Part shown: positions 15,018 to 24,403 of the stretch, in pieces
How the letters are laid out: each line of letters starts with the position of its first letter
How positions within the stretch are numbered: the first letter of the stretch is position 1
Assembly: GCF_030268965.1 (NCBI RefSeq)
Contig: NZ_BSSE01000006.1
Coordinates: 124,001-188,000, forward strand
Direction of reading: 5' to 3'
Length of the DNA: 64,000 bases
Source: Microtetraspora sp. NBRC 16547
Lineage (GTDB): Bacteria; Actinomycetota; Actinomycetes; Streptosporangiales; Streptosporangiaceae
Translations under genes and position numbers: made by a program
The notes under the pieces: model-generated
Told to the model about the DNA's origin: nothing
The model's database searches: none
The model's input: only the letters and a program-made list of their open reading frames with translations

Positions 15018-15252
15018 GTGGCCACGATAGGCGAACGCATCCGCAGTGTGCGCCGGGGCCTGATCCCAGCAGGGCCTCGCCGACCTTGTCGGCGTGTCCG
15101 CCTCGCTCATCCGCAAGCTTGAGCAGGACGCGCGGAGAGACGTGCGGCTGGAAACGCTACGCATGATCGCGGTTTCCCTCAAGGTGCCGACGACCTCGCT
15201 GACGGATTCGCGGCGTCTCTTCGCGTTGGCTGTACCACCATCATTCGATTAG
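15018..15252 (+). pseudogene. XRE-family HTH regulator with a one-base frameshift
   Basis: GTG 15018 starts ATIGERIRSVRRGL, the first helix of a Cro/CI-type HTH domain. The expected continuation (QQGLADLVGVSASLIRKLEQ) is present in the next frame from 15067. Removing one base from ATCC at 15064-15067 restores the normal GLSQQG reading, so a single-nucleotide insertion is the lesion. The rest (RLETLRMIAVSLKVPTTSL) completes the HTH, and the frame stops at 15252. It lies just upstream of the intact 15360 regulator. Confidence 0.8.
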
Positions 15253-15359
15253 CGGTACATTCGCGCCGCGCGTCAGACTTTGGCGCTCCGCCGCCATCTC
15301 GAATATCGGCGAGTAAAACCCTATACGTTCCGCTGCGGAGTTTCGGAGGTGTTTGTCCG

Positions 15360-16571
15360 ATGGTGTCCTCTTGGTTCGCGCGTATCCGAGCCGAGCGCAA
15401 AGCGCGCCTGTGGGATGTGCACGCGATGGCCCGCAAGCTGCGCGAGGCCGCAGGTGGGGACGCGAGTTCCCTGCCGGACCACGAAGCGCTCGTCCGGTCC
15501 ATCCGTCGCTGGGAATCGGGAAAGATCAGCACTCCCAGCGAGCGCTACAGGCTGCTCTTCAGCAGGGCTCTGCAAATAGAAGAGAAAGCGCTTTTTGGGG
15601 AATTGCCCGAAGACGAGGAGATCGTTTCCCTGCTGGTACTTCCACCCGCAGGCGCCGGGGTGCTGCCTCCAGGGTTCACCGTCGAATCGGTCGAAGCGCT
15701 GCTCAGTCGGCTCTACCGCCTGGACGCGGAATTCGGCGGGAACGAGCTGTGCCAGGTTGTGGCAGGTCAGGCACAGGCGGCGGCCGGCCTGTTCGGCTCG
15801 CCCGGCCTGCGAGCGGACGACACGCGTCGCCTGTACCTGGCCATGGCGGGCCTCACCCAGATCGCGGGCTGGCTGTCCATCGACGCGAGCAGGCACGCGG
15901 AGGCCAGCCGGTACCTCACCGCCACGATTTACGCGGCACACGAGGCCGACGACCCCTCCCTGGCCGGGCACGCCCTCGGCTACATGAGCCTGCACGCCCT
16001 CTACCGCGACCAACCGGACAAGGCGCTCGCACTGGCACGCACCGCGATCGGCCTCACCAGCGCGGGAGTATCCCCACGCGCCCGCGCGACAGCGCACAAC
16101 CGCGCCGCACGTGCCCATGCCCGGCTCGGAGAGGCTGACGCATGCAAGCGCAGCCTGGATCTGGCGCAGGCCGTGTACGCCGAAACGGCGGATGAGGAGG
16201 AGCCTCGCTGGGTCGGATACGTCGGCGAGATAGAGCTCTCCGCCCAGCGCGGCGCCTGTTTCCTGGACCTGGGACAGGCCGACGACGCGATCTCGGAAAT
16301 CGAAGACACCATCTCGCTCGTACGGTCGAGGACACCGGAGCACGCCAGAGACCTGGCGCATTACACGATCCGGTTGGCCGCCGCCTATCTCAGCAAGGGG
16401 GAGGTCGCCCACGCGGCCGCCATCGGCGGGAACGCGCACCGGATGTCCTCCGCCATCGGCTCGGCACGGGTGCGAGAGCGCTTCACCGAGTTCATGGACG
16501 ACCTGTCGGCTTACAAGAAGGTGCCGCAGGTGCGTGACCTGGCAGAAGAGGTGCGGGCGTCGTCCTACTGA
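15360..16571 (+). CDS. HTH-TPR type transcriptional regulator
   Basis: A 403-residue protein from ATG 15360, with GGAGG 10 nt upstream. The N-terminus (residues ~1-75) carries a helix set with VRSIRRWESGK, the end of an XRE-like HTH domain. The rest is a continuous helical array with alternating short helices (RYLTATIYAAHEADDPSLAGHALGYMSLHALY, quoted as HALGYMSLHALY; then ALALARTAIGL; ARAHARLGEADA), typical of TPR regulators of actinomycetes. Such proteins control antibiotic, differentiation or phosphotransfer genes and may sense peptides through the TPR face. Its stop overlaps the stop of the convergent HAD gene by 7 bp. Confidence 0.8.
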   Translation: MVSSWFARIRAERKARLWDVHAMARKLREAAGGDASSLPDHEALVRSIRRWESGKISTPSERYRLLFSRALQIEEKALFGELPEDEEIVSLLVLPPAGAGVLPPGFTVESVEALLSRLYRLDAEFGGNELCQVVAGQAQAAAGLFGSPGLRADDTRRLYLAMAGLTQIAGWLSIDASRHAEASRYLTATIYAAHEADDPSLAGHALGYMSLHALYRDQPDKALALARTAIGLTSAGVSPRARATAHNRAARAHARLGEADACKRSLDLAQAVYAETADEEEPRWVGYVGEIELSAQRGACFLDLGQADDAISEIEDTISLVRSRTPEHARDLAHYTIRLAAAYLSKGEVAHAAAIGGNAHRMSSAIGSARVRERFTEFMDDLSAYKKVPQVRDLAEEVRASSY

Positions 16572-17281
16572 GCCCCGTCCGTCACGCCGAGGATGGCGCG
16601 GATGACAGCCGGGGTGTCGCTGAGATCGGTGAGAACGAGTTCGGCGCCTGCCTCGCGCAAGGCGTCCGCGCCACACGAGCCGGTGGCGACGGCGACCACC
16701 CTCGCGCCGCCGAGGTGCCCGGCGAGGACGTCGTTGGGTGTGTCTCCGATCAGGACCGTGTTGTCGGCGGTGAACGCGGATCCGTACTTGGCGGTCGCGC
16801 GTTGCTGCGCCAGCCGTACCAGTTCGGGGCGCTCCTCGTGGTCCATCCCGTACGCGCCCGCGTCGAAGTCCACGAACCGATCCAGGTCGAACGCCTTGAG
16901 CTTGCCGATCGCGATCGGCTCCATGTTCCCTGTGAGTACGGACTGGACGACGTCCGGACGGTCGGCGAGTCTGGAGAGCACCTCGGTTGCTCCGCCCAGT
17001 ACCCGCCCGCGTTTCCTGATCGCGTCCTCGTAGGTGAGGAAGGAATCGGCCAAGGCGAGACCGAAGGAGTGGAGGAGGCGGTCAGATGCCTCGATGTGGT
17101 GCAGACGCAGGGTGTCCGCCGCGATCGCCCGTTCAGTACGGCCGGTCATGTCGGCGAGTTGTCGCATGACCTGGCCGGTCGCGGACCGGAAAGCGTCGGC
17201 GTAGATGTCGTGGCTGAGGCCACCGATGGTGATCAGCGTGTGGTCGATGTCCCACAGGACCAAGGTTCGCCCGGCGCTCAC
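16565..17281 (-). CDS. HAD-superfamily hydrolase
   Basis: A 238-residue phosphatase-like protein of HAD subfamily I. Motif I is LWDIDHTL with the nucleophilic and acid/base aspartates near residues 10-12. Motif II is the threonine in SVLTGN (~115). Motif IV is LIGDTPND (~178-185). A helical cap lies between motifs I and II. Likely a small-molecule phosphatase of the phosphoglycolate type; the substrate is unknown. It converges on the 15360 gene with overlapping stop codons, so the pair probably has no separate terminator. Confidence 0.9.
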   Translation of the reverse strand: MSAGRTLVLWDIDHTLITIGGLSHDIYADAFRSATGQVMRQLADMTGRTERAIAADTLRLHHIEASDRLLHSFGLALADSFLTYEDAIRKRGRVLGGATEVLSRLADRPDVVQSVLTGNMEPIAIGKLKAFDLDRFVDFDAGAYGMDHEERPELVRLAQQRATAKYGSAFTADNTVLIGDTPNDVLAGHLGGARVVAVATGSCGADALREAGAELVLTDLSDTPAVIRAILGVTDGAQ

Positions 17282-17436
17282 CGTACGAGCCTAGCGATTG
17301 CGGCTGTGGGCATTCCGGGGATCGGCAAGCCCGATCGGCTTCCGCTGTGAACTCCGCCGCGCCGACCCCGGAACACGTTAGCGTTCACTGCCCGGGCACC
17401 GCGCGTGGACGGGGACGGCGCAGATGGGAAGGCCAG

Positions 17437-17922
17437 ATGAACGCTGAGACATTGGACCTGCTCTTCGACGTGGTACGGCGCCTGGAGAAGAACATCGTGG
17501 CTCGGGAATGCCCAGCGATCGCCGCGATCGAAGGCGAGCGCAAGCTCGTGCTGAGTGATTACGACTATCTGCGCGACACGACGACGGCGGCGGCGTTCGA
17601 GGACAGAGTGGCGGGGAAGGCACGAGAGATCGCTGCCGCTCGCTGGGTGCTGGCCGTCCCCCAGGTGTGGATATTCCAACCGCCGAGCACGATCGCCCTA
17701 CGAGCTGTGTCGAACCATCCGCTCCAGGAGGGCGAGCAGGAAGCCATCACATGGATGAGCTTCGACCTGGGCGATGGTGTCGACTACGGCCGAGTCGCCT
17801 ACGCGCGCCGCCCCAGCGGGGAGCCCGTCTTCGAGGAACCGGAGATCTTCGATGTGGGGATCCGCCCAAGGGAGGCGATGCCCGGGTTCCTCCTGCTTCA
17901 GCGATGCCTGGGCGACGAGTGA
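17437..17922 (+). CDS. Hypothetical protein, 161 aa
   Basis: The ATG at 17437 is preceded by GGAAGG with a 6-nt spacer; the frame is open up to 17347 but that leader is Arg-rich and unlikely. The protein has an N-terminal helical region (TLDLLFDVVRRLEKNIVARECPAIAAIEGERK) followed by a mixed alpha/beta part (ITWMSFDLGDGVDYGRVAYARR). No signal peptide, no recognised family. Its stop lies inside the terminator hairpin at 17921, so the transcript ends there. Confidence 0.65.
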   Translation: MNAETLDLLFDVVRRLEKNIVARECPAIAAIEGERKLVLSDYDYLRDTTTAAAFEDRVAGKAREIAAARWVLAVPQVWIFQPPSTIALRAVSNHPLQEGEQEAITWMSFDLGDGVDYGRVAYARRPSGEPVFEEPEIFDVGIRPREAMPGFLLLQRCLGDE

Positions 17923-17949
17923 GGGCCGGCTCGTGAAGAACCGGCCCTC
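17921..17949 (+). terminator. Hairpin terminator overlapping the stop of the 17437 gene
   Basis: Arms 17921-17932 and 17938-17949 pair over 12 positions with one wobble around a 5-nt loop; CTGACC follows. Confidence 0.8.
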
Positions 17950-18088
17950 TGACCAACTTCAACTCTCTGACCAAAGAAAGGCTGAGATCGGTCACTACGA
18001 GCCTACGGCCTCCCCTCGCGCCGCCGCCAGAACTCCCGGGCAGCCGCCGCGATCCTCACGGAATGCGGGGTCAGGACAAGTCGGCGGT

Positions 18089-18439
18089 CTACCGCTTGAT
18101 CCAGATGGACGGGTTGCACTCCTTGAACCCGTTGCGGCGGATGCAGAGCTTGAACACGGTGATGTATCCGAAGAAGACGCTGTCTTCCTCGCAGTCGACG
18201 TCACCGCCCTTCTCGTCCTTGACGGTGTGCATGAGCAGGAAGGACGTCGCGTATTCCGCCCAGACCTCGACGCTGTCGGCCCTTGTGTCACACACCGTGA
18301 TGTGCCTGCGGTCTGAGCTGACCTTCACCGAGCCGTACGAGTAGCGGTCGTCGTGCCAGCCCTTGCCGTCGGCCGAGGCGGCAGGGGCCATCGCGATCAG
18401 GAAGAGAAGCGCGGTCAGGACGGTGGCGAGCTTTCGCAT
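18089..18439 (-). CDS. Small secreted hypothetical protein
   Basis: A 116-residue protein from the ATG at 18439, with GGAG 6 nt upstream; an ATG four codons earlier lacks this spacing. The first 26 residues are a Sec signal peptide: MRK, a hydrophobic core (TVLTALLFLIAMAPAAS) and an ASA-like cleavage site before DGKGWHDD. The mature domain (~90 residues) has four cysteines (VCDT, VDCEE, LCIRRNGFKEC) and strand-rich stretches (RHITVC, VEVWAEYATSFLLMHTV), consistent with a small disulfide-bonded beta domain. Function unknown. It lies just downstream of the conjugation operon in the same orientation, with a hairpin between. Confidence 0.75.
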   Translation of the reverse strand: MRKLATVLTALLFLIAMAPAASADGKGWHDDRYSYGSVKVSSDRRHITVCDTRADSVEVWAEYATSFLLMHTVKDEKGGDVDCEEDSVFFGYITVFKLCIRRNGFKECNPSIWIKR

Positions 18440-18480
18440 GAGTAACTCCATTCGTGTGTTGGGCGTGGTGTGACCGCACT

Positions 18481-18499
18481 TCGGCCCATAGGGGGCCGA
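18481..18499 (-). terminator. Hairpin at the end of the conjugation operon
   Basis: A 7-bp perfect stem (18481-18487 with 18493-18499) 91 nt beyond the NlpC/P60 stop on the minus strand. It probably ends the seven-gene operon and separates it from the small secreted protein. Confidence 0.5.
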
Positions 18500-18589
18500 G
18501 CGCTGGGAGAAGAGATCAGGAGTGACGCGAGCAGCGCCGTGCAGGGGATCCCGGGGTGGGCTCCACCGCGATGTGGCCCGTAGTGGGCG

Positions 18590-19447
18590 TCACGTGGGCC
18601 GGATGATGCCGACGAGCGCGCGTTCTCGGCTGGGCACGCCGGCCCAGGTGTCGACGCGTATGGTGCTGCCGGTGAACGGCGCGTGCACCATGCGAGTGGC
18701 GTCGATCGCGATGCCGACGTGGTCGGGACCGGGAATGGACGAATTGGTCTCGTAGAAGATCAGATCGCCCGGCTGAATCTGAGAGCGTGGGACGCGAACT
18801 CCTGCCCGCCACTGTTCGTAGGTTGTGGTGCCGATCCGCACGCCTGCCCTTGCCCAGGCGTATTCGGCCAGCCCGGAGCAGTCGAAACCCTTGGTCCGGG
18901 CGCCGCGGCCGATGCCGTAGCTTGGGCCGCTCGGCCCGCCGCCGCCCCAGGAGTAGGGGATGCCGCGCATGGCGAGCGCCGCCTGTAGGGCGACCATGCC
19001 ACGGCTCGCCCCTGCCACGGCATCAACGGGAAGGCTTTCAGTTGGCAGTTCGGCACACAGCTCGGCGGCGACCGAGGTGACGACCTGCTCGGCCTGCTTT
19101 CTGATCCGGGCGGGATCGGTTCCTGGCATCTCATCGGCAAGAGCCGTGAAGACGTCGTCGACGATCGCGTCACGCGGGATGCCGAGTGCTGCGGCGGTCT
19201 TGATGCCGCCGCGCACCTCTGCGCGTATGGCGGGAGACAGGTCGGACATGGTCGGTTCGCTGTCTGCCATGCTCGGGAGCCCTGCGGTCTCGGCGTAGCC
19301 ACACACGGTGTCGGAGATCCCGATACTGGCGGCCGTGGCCGCGTACCTGGCACCTCCGGCCAAGCTGCCGACCAGGACGATGCCGGAGATTAAGGTTCCG
19401 CCCGCTGCGAGGACCTTCGCGAGCCCCGTCTCGACGATCAACGGCAT
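18590..19447 (-). CDS. NlpC/P60 peptidoglycan hydrolase of the conjugation operon
   Basis: A 285-residue protein. A hydrophobic segment near residues 10-32 (VLAAGGTLISGIVLVGSLAGG) anchors or exports it. A helical linker follows, then a C-terminal NlpC/P60 domain (about 165-285) with catalytic Cys in FDCSGLAEYAW, a WGGGGPSG approach loop and catalytic His in DHVGIAID. It should cleave D-Glu/meso-DAP type peptide links in the wall, locally opening peptidoglycan for the transfer channel, the VirB1-like job in Gram-positive type IV systems. The ATG at 19447 lies 10 nt inside the end of the preceding gene, directly after AGGAGGG, so the two are translationally coupled. Confidence 0.85.
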   Translation of the reverse strand: MPLIVETGLAKVLAAGGTLISGIVLVGSLAGGARYAATAASIGISDTVCGYAETAGLPSMADSEPTMSDLSPAIRAEVRGGIKTAAALGIPRDAIVDDVFTALADEMPGTDPARIRKQAEQVVTSVAAELCAELPTESLPVDAVAGASRGMVALQAALAMRGIPYSWGGGGPSGPSYGIGRGARTKGFDCSGLAEYAWARAGVRIGTTTYEQWRAGVRVPRSQIQPGDLIFYETNSSIPGPDHVGIAIDATRMVHAPFTGSTIRVDTWAGVPSRERALVGIIRPT

Positions 19448-20289
19448 CCCTCCTCGCTGGAGGTCGTCGGCTGGGGCCAGTGATCGGCGAGTTCGGCGAG
19501 GCGGAGTCGGACGTCTCGGCGGTCGTGCGGTAGCCAGATCGAGCTTTCCGGTCCGTCGGGCCCGGCAACGGCGATGGCGCAGGGGACGGCCATCTGGGCC
19601 GCGCGGAGCTGGAGCCGGCTGTGCAGGCCGCTCTCCCTGCGTTTGGATGCGGTCAGGAACAGGACGGGGGTGGTGATCCCGGTGGCCGCCGCGAGGGCGG
19701 CGTAGCCGGACAGCTTCGCCAGGACCCGGTCGAAGGTCTCGGTGCCGGTGTCGTATTCGAGGAAGAAGTCGAGCGTGCGGCCGTTCTCCGTCCACCTGCC
19801 GTAGGCGTCGGGGCGTATGTGCTTGCCCCACTGCACGGCGCAGTGTGTCTCGGTCCACCACGTTTCCAGGTGGCATCCGCTCGTCTGGCGGGCGGTGCCG
19901 TACAGGCGGGCGAAGACCTCATTGGTTCCGATGGTGTGGGCGAGCCGCTGGCTGTAGGCGATCGACAGGGCCCGGTCGCGGCGGTAGCCGAACTCGGGCA
20001 GGTCGATGCCGTCCTCGGTTGCCAGTACTGCCGCGCCGGGCTCGCCGAGAACGTAGTGCCAGGGCGCGGACCCGGTCGGCGGCTTGGGCCGGAAGCGGTC
20101 CAGGACACCGAGGCGGTGCAGCTTGACCAGGCGGTGCCGCGCGGTGGTCGGGTCGTTGAAGGCGATGTGCGCGATCTGGTGGCAGGTCAGCACCTTGTGG
20201 GTCCAGACCATGCGGATCAGGTGGCGGTCGCGGCCGGTCAGCCGGGTGGCGAGCGAGGCCAGGACGCCGGGGGTGTAGTGCTCGTTCAT
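19438..20289 (-). CDS. Replication-relaxation family protein
   Basis: A 283-residue protein with a winged-helix N-terminus: RHLIRMVWTHKVLTCHQIAHIAF is the DNA-recognition helix pair, then RLVKLHRLGVLDRFRP, the wing. A mixed alpha/beta region with a putative nuclease-like core follows (HIRPDAYGRW, then FFLEYDTGTE, where E and D/E positions recall a restriction-nuclease fold). This is the replication-relaxation family that accompanies actinobacterial conjugation ATPases. Its likely role is at the transfer origin, perhaps as an accessory or alternative relaxase; the enzymatic role is an inference. ATGA overlap with the upstream coupling ATPase. Confidence 0.8.
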   Translation of the reverse strand: MNEHYTPGVLASLATRLTGRDRHLIRMVWTHKVLTCHQIAHIAFNDPTTARHRLVKLHRLGVLDRFRPKPPTGSAPWHYVLGEPGAAVLATEDGIDLPEFGYRRDRALSIAYSQRLAHTIGTNEVFARLYGTARQTSGCHLETWWTETHCAVQWGKHIRPDAYGRWTENGRTLDFFLEYDTGTETFDRVLAKLSGYAALAAATGITTPVLFLTASKRRESGLHSRLQLRAAQMAVPCAIAVAGPDGPESSIWLPHDRRDVRLRLAELADHWPQPTTSSEEGCR

Positions 20290-22655
20290 TCGATTTCTCC
20301 CTTTCTGGGTTGCTGCCGCGGGTCATTGCTCGGCAGGGCTTCGGGGCAGGCGCGTGTACGGCCATGGGCCTGTGCGGCGGCGGCTCGTACGCGTCCCGCG
20401 AGCTCCGCGTCAGGCGCGGGAAGGGGCCGAGTGCGCAGCGTGAACGGCGCAGTCTCGGCGGAGCGGACGACCAGGCGGGCGGCGGCCTGGAAGGCGCCCA
20501 GGTTGGCCAGGTCGTGCCGGGTCAGATAGGGGCTGAAGTGGTGCTCGTTCTCGCGTGCGTCCTCGGGCGAGAGCGAGAAGTAGACCTTGTTGCGGGCGTC
20601 GGAACTGATCGCCTGCCGCAAGTCGCGCGGGAGCTGCGCCAGGTGCTGGTGGGCGAGCACCAGCGACAGCCGGTAGGCGCGGGCCTCGGCGAGCATGTCC
20701 GACAGAGCATGCGGAAGGTTCAGGAAGTTCTGCGTCTCGTCCACATAGAGCGCGGCCGGGGCCCGGGTACGGCCGAGCCGGGCGCGATGGGAGGCGGCCT
20801 GCCAGACCTGGGCCAGCAGCAGCGAGCCGAGCAGGCGAACGGTGTCGTCGCCGATGACACCCTTGGGCAGCCGGGCGAGCAGGATCCCGCCGTCGAGCAT
20901 GTCGCCCACGTCGAAGGTGGACCGCGCCGAGCCGAGGATGTCGCGGACGAACGGGCGGAGCATGAACGCTCGGAGCTTGTTCATGATGGGTGCGGTGACG
21001 TGCGCCTGGGCCTGCTCTGACAGGTGCTCGTACCAGTTCCAGAACCCCAGCAGGAAGCTGTCGTTCACCTGGTCGACGAGCTGCCGTCGGTAGACGGGAT
21101 CGGTGAGCAGCGCGGGGATGTCGGCGAGCGTGCCGCCGTTGCGGGAGAGGGTGAGGGCGCAGCCGCGCAGGATGTCGTCGCTGCGCGGGCCCCAGGAGTC
21201 GGCGTAGATCTTGTGGAAGATGCCGACGATGTTGTCCACGAGCGTCTCCCGGTCGGCTCCGTCCAGAACGTTGAGCGCGGGCCTGGGATGGCGGTCGTCG
21301 GGGTCGATCAGCGCGATGCGCTGCCCGGCCTCTTCGGGTATGAGTCCGAGGAGATCGGTGATGAGGTCGCCTTTGGCGTCGATGACCGCGACGCCGCGCC
21401 CGGCCTGGATGTCGGAGAGGATCATGTGGGCGAGCAGGGTGCTCTTGCCGGTGCCGTTCGGTCCGAGGATGTGCATGTGATGGCAGGAGTCGATGACCCG
21501 CAGCGCGACCGGCCGTTCGTGTCCTGTGTCGGCGAACCCGAGTACCTTCCCGCGCTGAGCGATCTGGGGTGAGGGCGCGACCGTGTTCGCGCCCGCCCGC
21601 TGAAGCCCGGGTACGGCGGAGTCCATCGGCAGGTGCGCGAGCGCGGCCAGCTCAGGCACCGAAAGCAGGAACCCGCGCCCGAAGCGCCGCGAGGCGAGCC
21701 GATGTGCGGGCAGCGGCAGGCGGTGCCGTTCGAGCCGGTTGTGCCCAGAGAACAGGGCGAAGGCGGAGGCGGTGGCATGCGCACGGCCCCGGATGGCGCT
21801 GCGCCGCACTTTCGCCACGCCGCCCTCGTCGGCCTGCACGGCGTAGCGGACGGCGACCTCATATCGAGGTTGGAGTGCCTTGTCCCTGATGGCGCGGGCT
21901 TCGGCGTACTGCTCCAGCCGTACGGCGTGGTCCTGTCCTCGGTAGTCCGCATGGTGGCGGTCGCGGGCACAGCCTGGCGAGAGGAGATCAAGGGCTGCCC
22001 GCAGCAGGACCGCTGGGATGCCGGCGGTGCCATGGGAGAGTCTGCGGCCGGTGGCGGGCCGGGCGAGGACCTGCACGGAGGCGTGCTGCCAGACGGGCAT
22101 GCCTACCCCGGCCCCGAGCAGGGCGCGGAGCGGGTCGTGGTCGTGAGCGTGCCGAAGCGGGAGCCGGTCACTGCGGGCGATCCTGAGCTGCCCGCCGGTT
22201 GCCTGCCCGGTCAGCGGGACGGGCGGAGCGGCCTCCTGTACGGCAGTGCGCGCGGACGGCCACGCGGCCTCGATCGCGTGCTCGACCAGGTGCTGAGGGA
22301 CGTTCCCGGGAACCCACAGCCGGATCCGGACGCCGCCCGCGCCGAAGATGTACTCGAAGGCCAGGTGCGGCTGGCCGAACAGAGCGCGTTTCCAGGCCGG
22401 GCGGAGCAGGCCGATCAGGTTGCTCCACAGCGCCTCGGCGCCGGACAGGTCGGCCTCAGGCGGGGCCAGGATCTCCACGCATCGCGCGCCCTCGGTCATG
22501 GCGCGGTGGCGGAGCCGTACGAGCAGGGAGGCGAGCAGCTCGATCAAGATCGCGGCGGTCGGCAGCAGGATGGCGAGCTGCCAGGCGTGCGCGTCCAGCC
22601 AGGCCAGCAGCAGATCGAGGAAGGCGTCCGGGTCGTAGAGAAGATCGCGCAGCAT
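20286..22655 (-). CDS. VirD4/TraG-like type IV coupling ATPase
   Basis: A 789-residue protein. An N-terminal membrane segment (LAILLPTAAILIELLASLLV, residues ~28-48) is followed by a ~330-residue domain shared by actinobacterial conjugation proteins, then a RecA-like motor. Walker A is GPNGTGKST (~398-406), Walker B is LYVDETQNF (~635), and a HerA/TraG-type QHLAQLP arginine region follows. It should form the hexameric pump that brings the DNA-protein substrate to the channel. The start codon shares one base with the VirB4 stop (TGATG), and the end overlaps the replication-relaxation gene by ATGA. Length and motifs are complete. Confidence 0.9.
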   Translation of the reverse strand: MLRDLLYDPDAFLDLLLAWLDAHAWQLAILLPTAAILIELLASLLVRLRHRAMTEGARCVEILAPPEADLSGAEALWSNLIGLLRPAWKRALFGQPHLAFEYIFGAGGVRIRLWVPGNVPQHLVEHAIEAAWPSARTAVQEAAPPVPLTGQATGGQLRIARSDRLPLRHAHDHDPLRALLGAGVGMPVWQHASVQVLARPATGRRLSHGTAGIPAVLLRAALDLLSPGCARDRHHADYRGQDHAVRLEQYAEARAIRDKALQPRYEVAVRYAVQADEGGVAKVRRSAIRGRAHATASAFALFSGHNRLERHRLPLPAHRLASRRFGRGFLLSVPELAALAHLPMDSAVPGLQRAGANTVAPSPQIAQRGKVLGFADTGHERPVALRVIDSCHHMHILGPNGTGKSTLLAHMILSDIQAGRGVAVIDAKGDLITDLLGLIPEEAGQRIALIDPDDRHPRPALNVLDGADRETLVDNIVGIFHKIYADSWGPRSDDILRGCALTLSRNGGTLADIPALLTDPVYRRQLVDQVNDSFLLGFWNWYEHLSEQAQAHVTAPIMNKLRAFMLRPFVRDILGSARSTFDVGDMLDGGILLARLPKGVIGDDTVRLLGSLLLAQVWQAASHRARLGRTRAPAALYVDETQNFLNLPHALSDMLAEARAYRLSLVLAHQHLAQLPRDLRQAISSDARNKVYFSLSPEDARENEHHFSPYLTRHDLANLGAFQAAARLVVRSAETAPFTLRTRPLPAPDAELAGRVRAAAAQAHGRTRACPEALPSNDPRQQPRKGEIE

Positions 22656-24403
22656 CAGAGCTCGTACTCCTCGTACTCGGCCAGTTCCTGGGGTGAGGAA
22701 GTGACAAGCCGGTGTTCCTGCTCGCTCGCCAGCACACGGAAGGCCACCCGAGCGGCTCCCGAATCAGCCGCCAGGAGGCCGAAACCGCGATCCGCTGACA
22801 GCAGCAACTGCCGCTCCCCGTCGGACAGGCGGAAGGCGTCGGCGACCGTGTCGATTGCCTGTGGTGCCTGGCGGAGCAGGATCTGCGTGGCGGAGTTGGC
22901 GATGATCGCCTGCCCGACGTCGGAGCCGAGCAGGTCGGCGGCGTCCTGGGTGACCACCGACAGGCCCGCCCAGTGCTTGCGCGCGGCCTTGGCCATCCGC
23001 AGCAGGAACTTCGCGCCCTCCGGGTCCTTCATGAGCAGCCACGCTTCGTCGACCACGACCAGCCGCGGGCGTCGGCTGTGCGGGTTGGAGACCCGCCGCC
23101 AGACCGCGTCCAGGGTGAGCAGCGTGCCGACGGCCTTCAGCTCCTCGGGCAGGTCCCGGAGCGAGAAGACGATCAGATGAGAGTCGGGCCGGGTGGTGGT
23201 GTGCCCGTCGAAGAGCTGCCGGTGACTTCCCGTCACGTACGGAGCGAGCCCAGCCGCCACCTCTGCCGCCTTGGGATCGCCATCTTCGGTAAGCGCGCTT
23301 ACCAGATCGCGCATCAGGGGCGGGCGCTTCTTCCAGGTGCGCTGGTCGAAGGTGATCCCCGCCTGCTTGTACGCAGCGAGGATCGCCCGGTCCAGCGCGG
23401 CCTTGCTCGCCCTATCGAGGGGACCGCCGAGCATGACCGCGACCAGCGTGTGCAGGAACAGCGACCGCCGGGTCAGCGGATCACCATCCCTGCGGTTCTC
23501 CTGGGGAAGGTCGAAAGGGTTGAGCCGGACCTTCGGCGCGCCCAGGTGGAGGTAGGCACCGCCGACAGCCGCGCACAGCCGCGCGTACTCGTCCTCCGGG
23601 TCGATGACCGCGACCTCGACCCCGGCGTACAGCGACCGCAGCGCCTCCAACTTGGCCAGGTAGGACTTGCCGGCTCCGCTGCTGGCGATGATCGCCGAGT
23701 TGTGGTTGGGCTGAGCGAACCGGTCCCAGGCCACCAGGGAGGCGCTAGCGGCGTTCGCGCCGTACAGCACCGCCGTCGGGCCGAGTTCGGCGGTGAGGTC
23801 AGGGCTGGTGAACGGGAACGCCGCCGCGAGCGCGGGAGTGTCGAACGTACGACCCATGGCCAGGTTGTCGAAGGCCAGCGGCAGCGAGGACACCCAGCCC
23901 TGGAGCTGGCGGAAGGCAACCTGCCGGGCGTCCAGCAGGAGAGAGGCGGCCAGCGCCCGCACCTGGGCACACGCCTCAGCGAGGTCGTCCTGGCTGCCCG
24001 CGTGGACAGTCAGATAGATGGAGGCGCGGAACAGCTTGGCCTGCCCGCGCGCGATTCGGGAGGCGAGGTCCTGGGCGTCCTCGGCGGCGACCTCCGTCCC
24101 GGGATCCAGGAGCCGGCCGTGCTGGGAGTCGCTGCGCAGACCGGACTCCAGGCGTGCGAGTTGCCTGCGCAGCCGGTCCGAGGCGACCAGCGAGGGAACA
24201 GGGTCGATGTGCAGCGACACGTCCAGGCGGCCGGGAAAGGTGAGCAGCGGTTCCAGCCAGCCGGGCGTGACCTCGCGCGGATAGCCGCTAATCGCCAGGG
24301 TCGCGCACAGGCCGCCCCCGACTCGCAGTTCCCTGGGCGCGATCTGGATCGCGTCCGGGCCGAACCCGATACTGGAAGTCGTACGTCTGCGGGAGAGTCT
24401 CAC
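22655..24403 (-). CDS. VirB4-like type IV secretion ATPase
   Basis: A 582-residue protein from the GTG at 24403, chosen because it overlaps the PrgI stop as GTGA and has GGAG 7 nt upstream; a longer open frame to 24541 would run through the PrgI gene. Walker A is SSGAGKS (~240), Walker B is VVVDEAWLL (~447-455), followed by GLSVVTQDAADLL and the DEAW-type glutamate usual for VirB4. The N-terminal ~220 residues correspond to the CagE/TrbE-like domain, with QLQGWVSSLPLAF preceding the motor. It should power assembly of the channel or pilus on the inner membrane face. Confidence 0.9.
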   Translation of the reverse strand: MRLSRRRTTSSIGFGPDAIQIAPRELRVGGGLCATLAISGYPREVTPGWLEPLLTFPGRLDVSLHIDPVPSLVASDRLRRQLARLESGLRSDSQHGRLLDPGTEVAAEDAQDLASRIARGQAKLFRASIYLTVHAGSQDDLAEACAQVRALAASLLLDARQVAFRQLQGWVSSLPLAFDNLAMGRTFDTPALAAAFPFTSPDLTAELGPTAVLYGANAASASLVAWDRFAQPNHNSAIIASSGAGKSYLAKLEALRSLYAGVEVAVIDPEDEYARLCAAVGGAYLHLGAPKVRLNPFDLPQENRRDGDPLTRRSLFLHTLVAVMLGGPLDRASKAALDRAILAAYKQAGITFDQRTWKKRPPLMRDLVSALTEDGDPKAAEVAAGLAPYVTGSHRQLFDGHTTTRPDSHLIVFSLRDLPEELKAVGTLLTLDAVWRRVSNPHSRRPRLVVVDEAWLLMKDPEGAKFLLRMAKAARKHWAGLSVVTQDAADLLGSDVGQAIIANSATQILLRQAPQAIDTVADAFRLSDGERQLLLSADRGFGLLAADSGAARVAFRVLASEQEHRLVTSSPQELAEYEEYEL

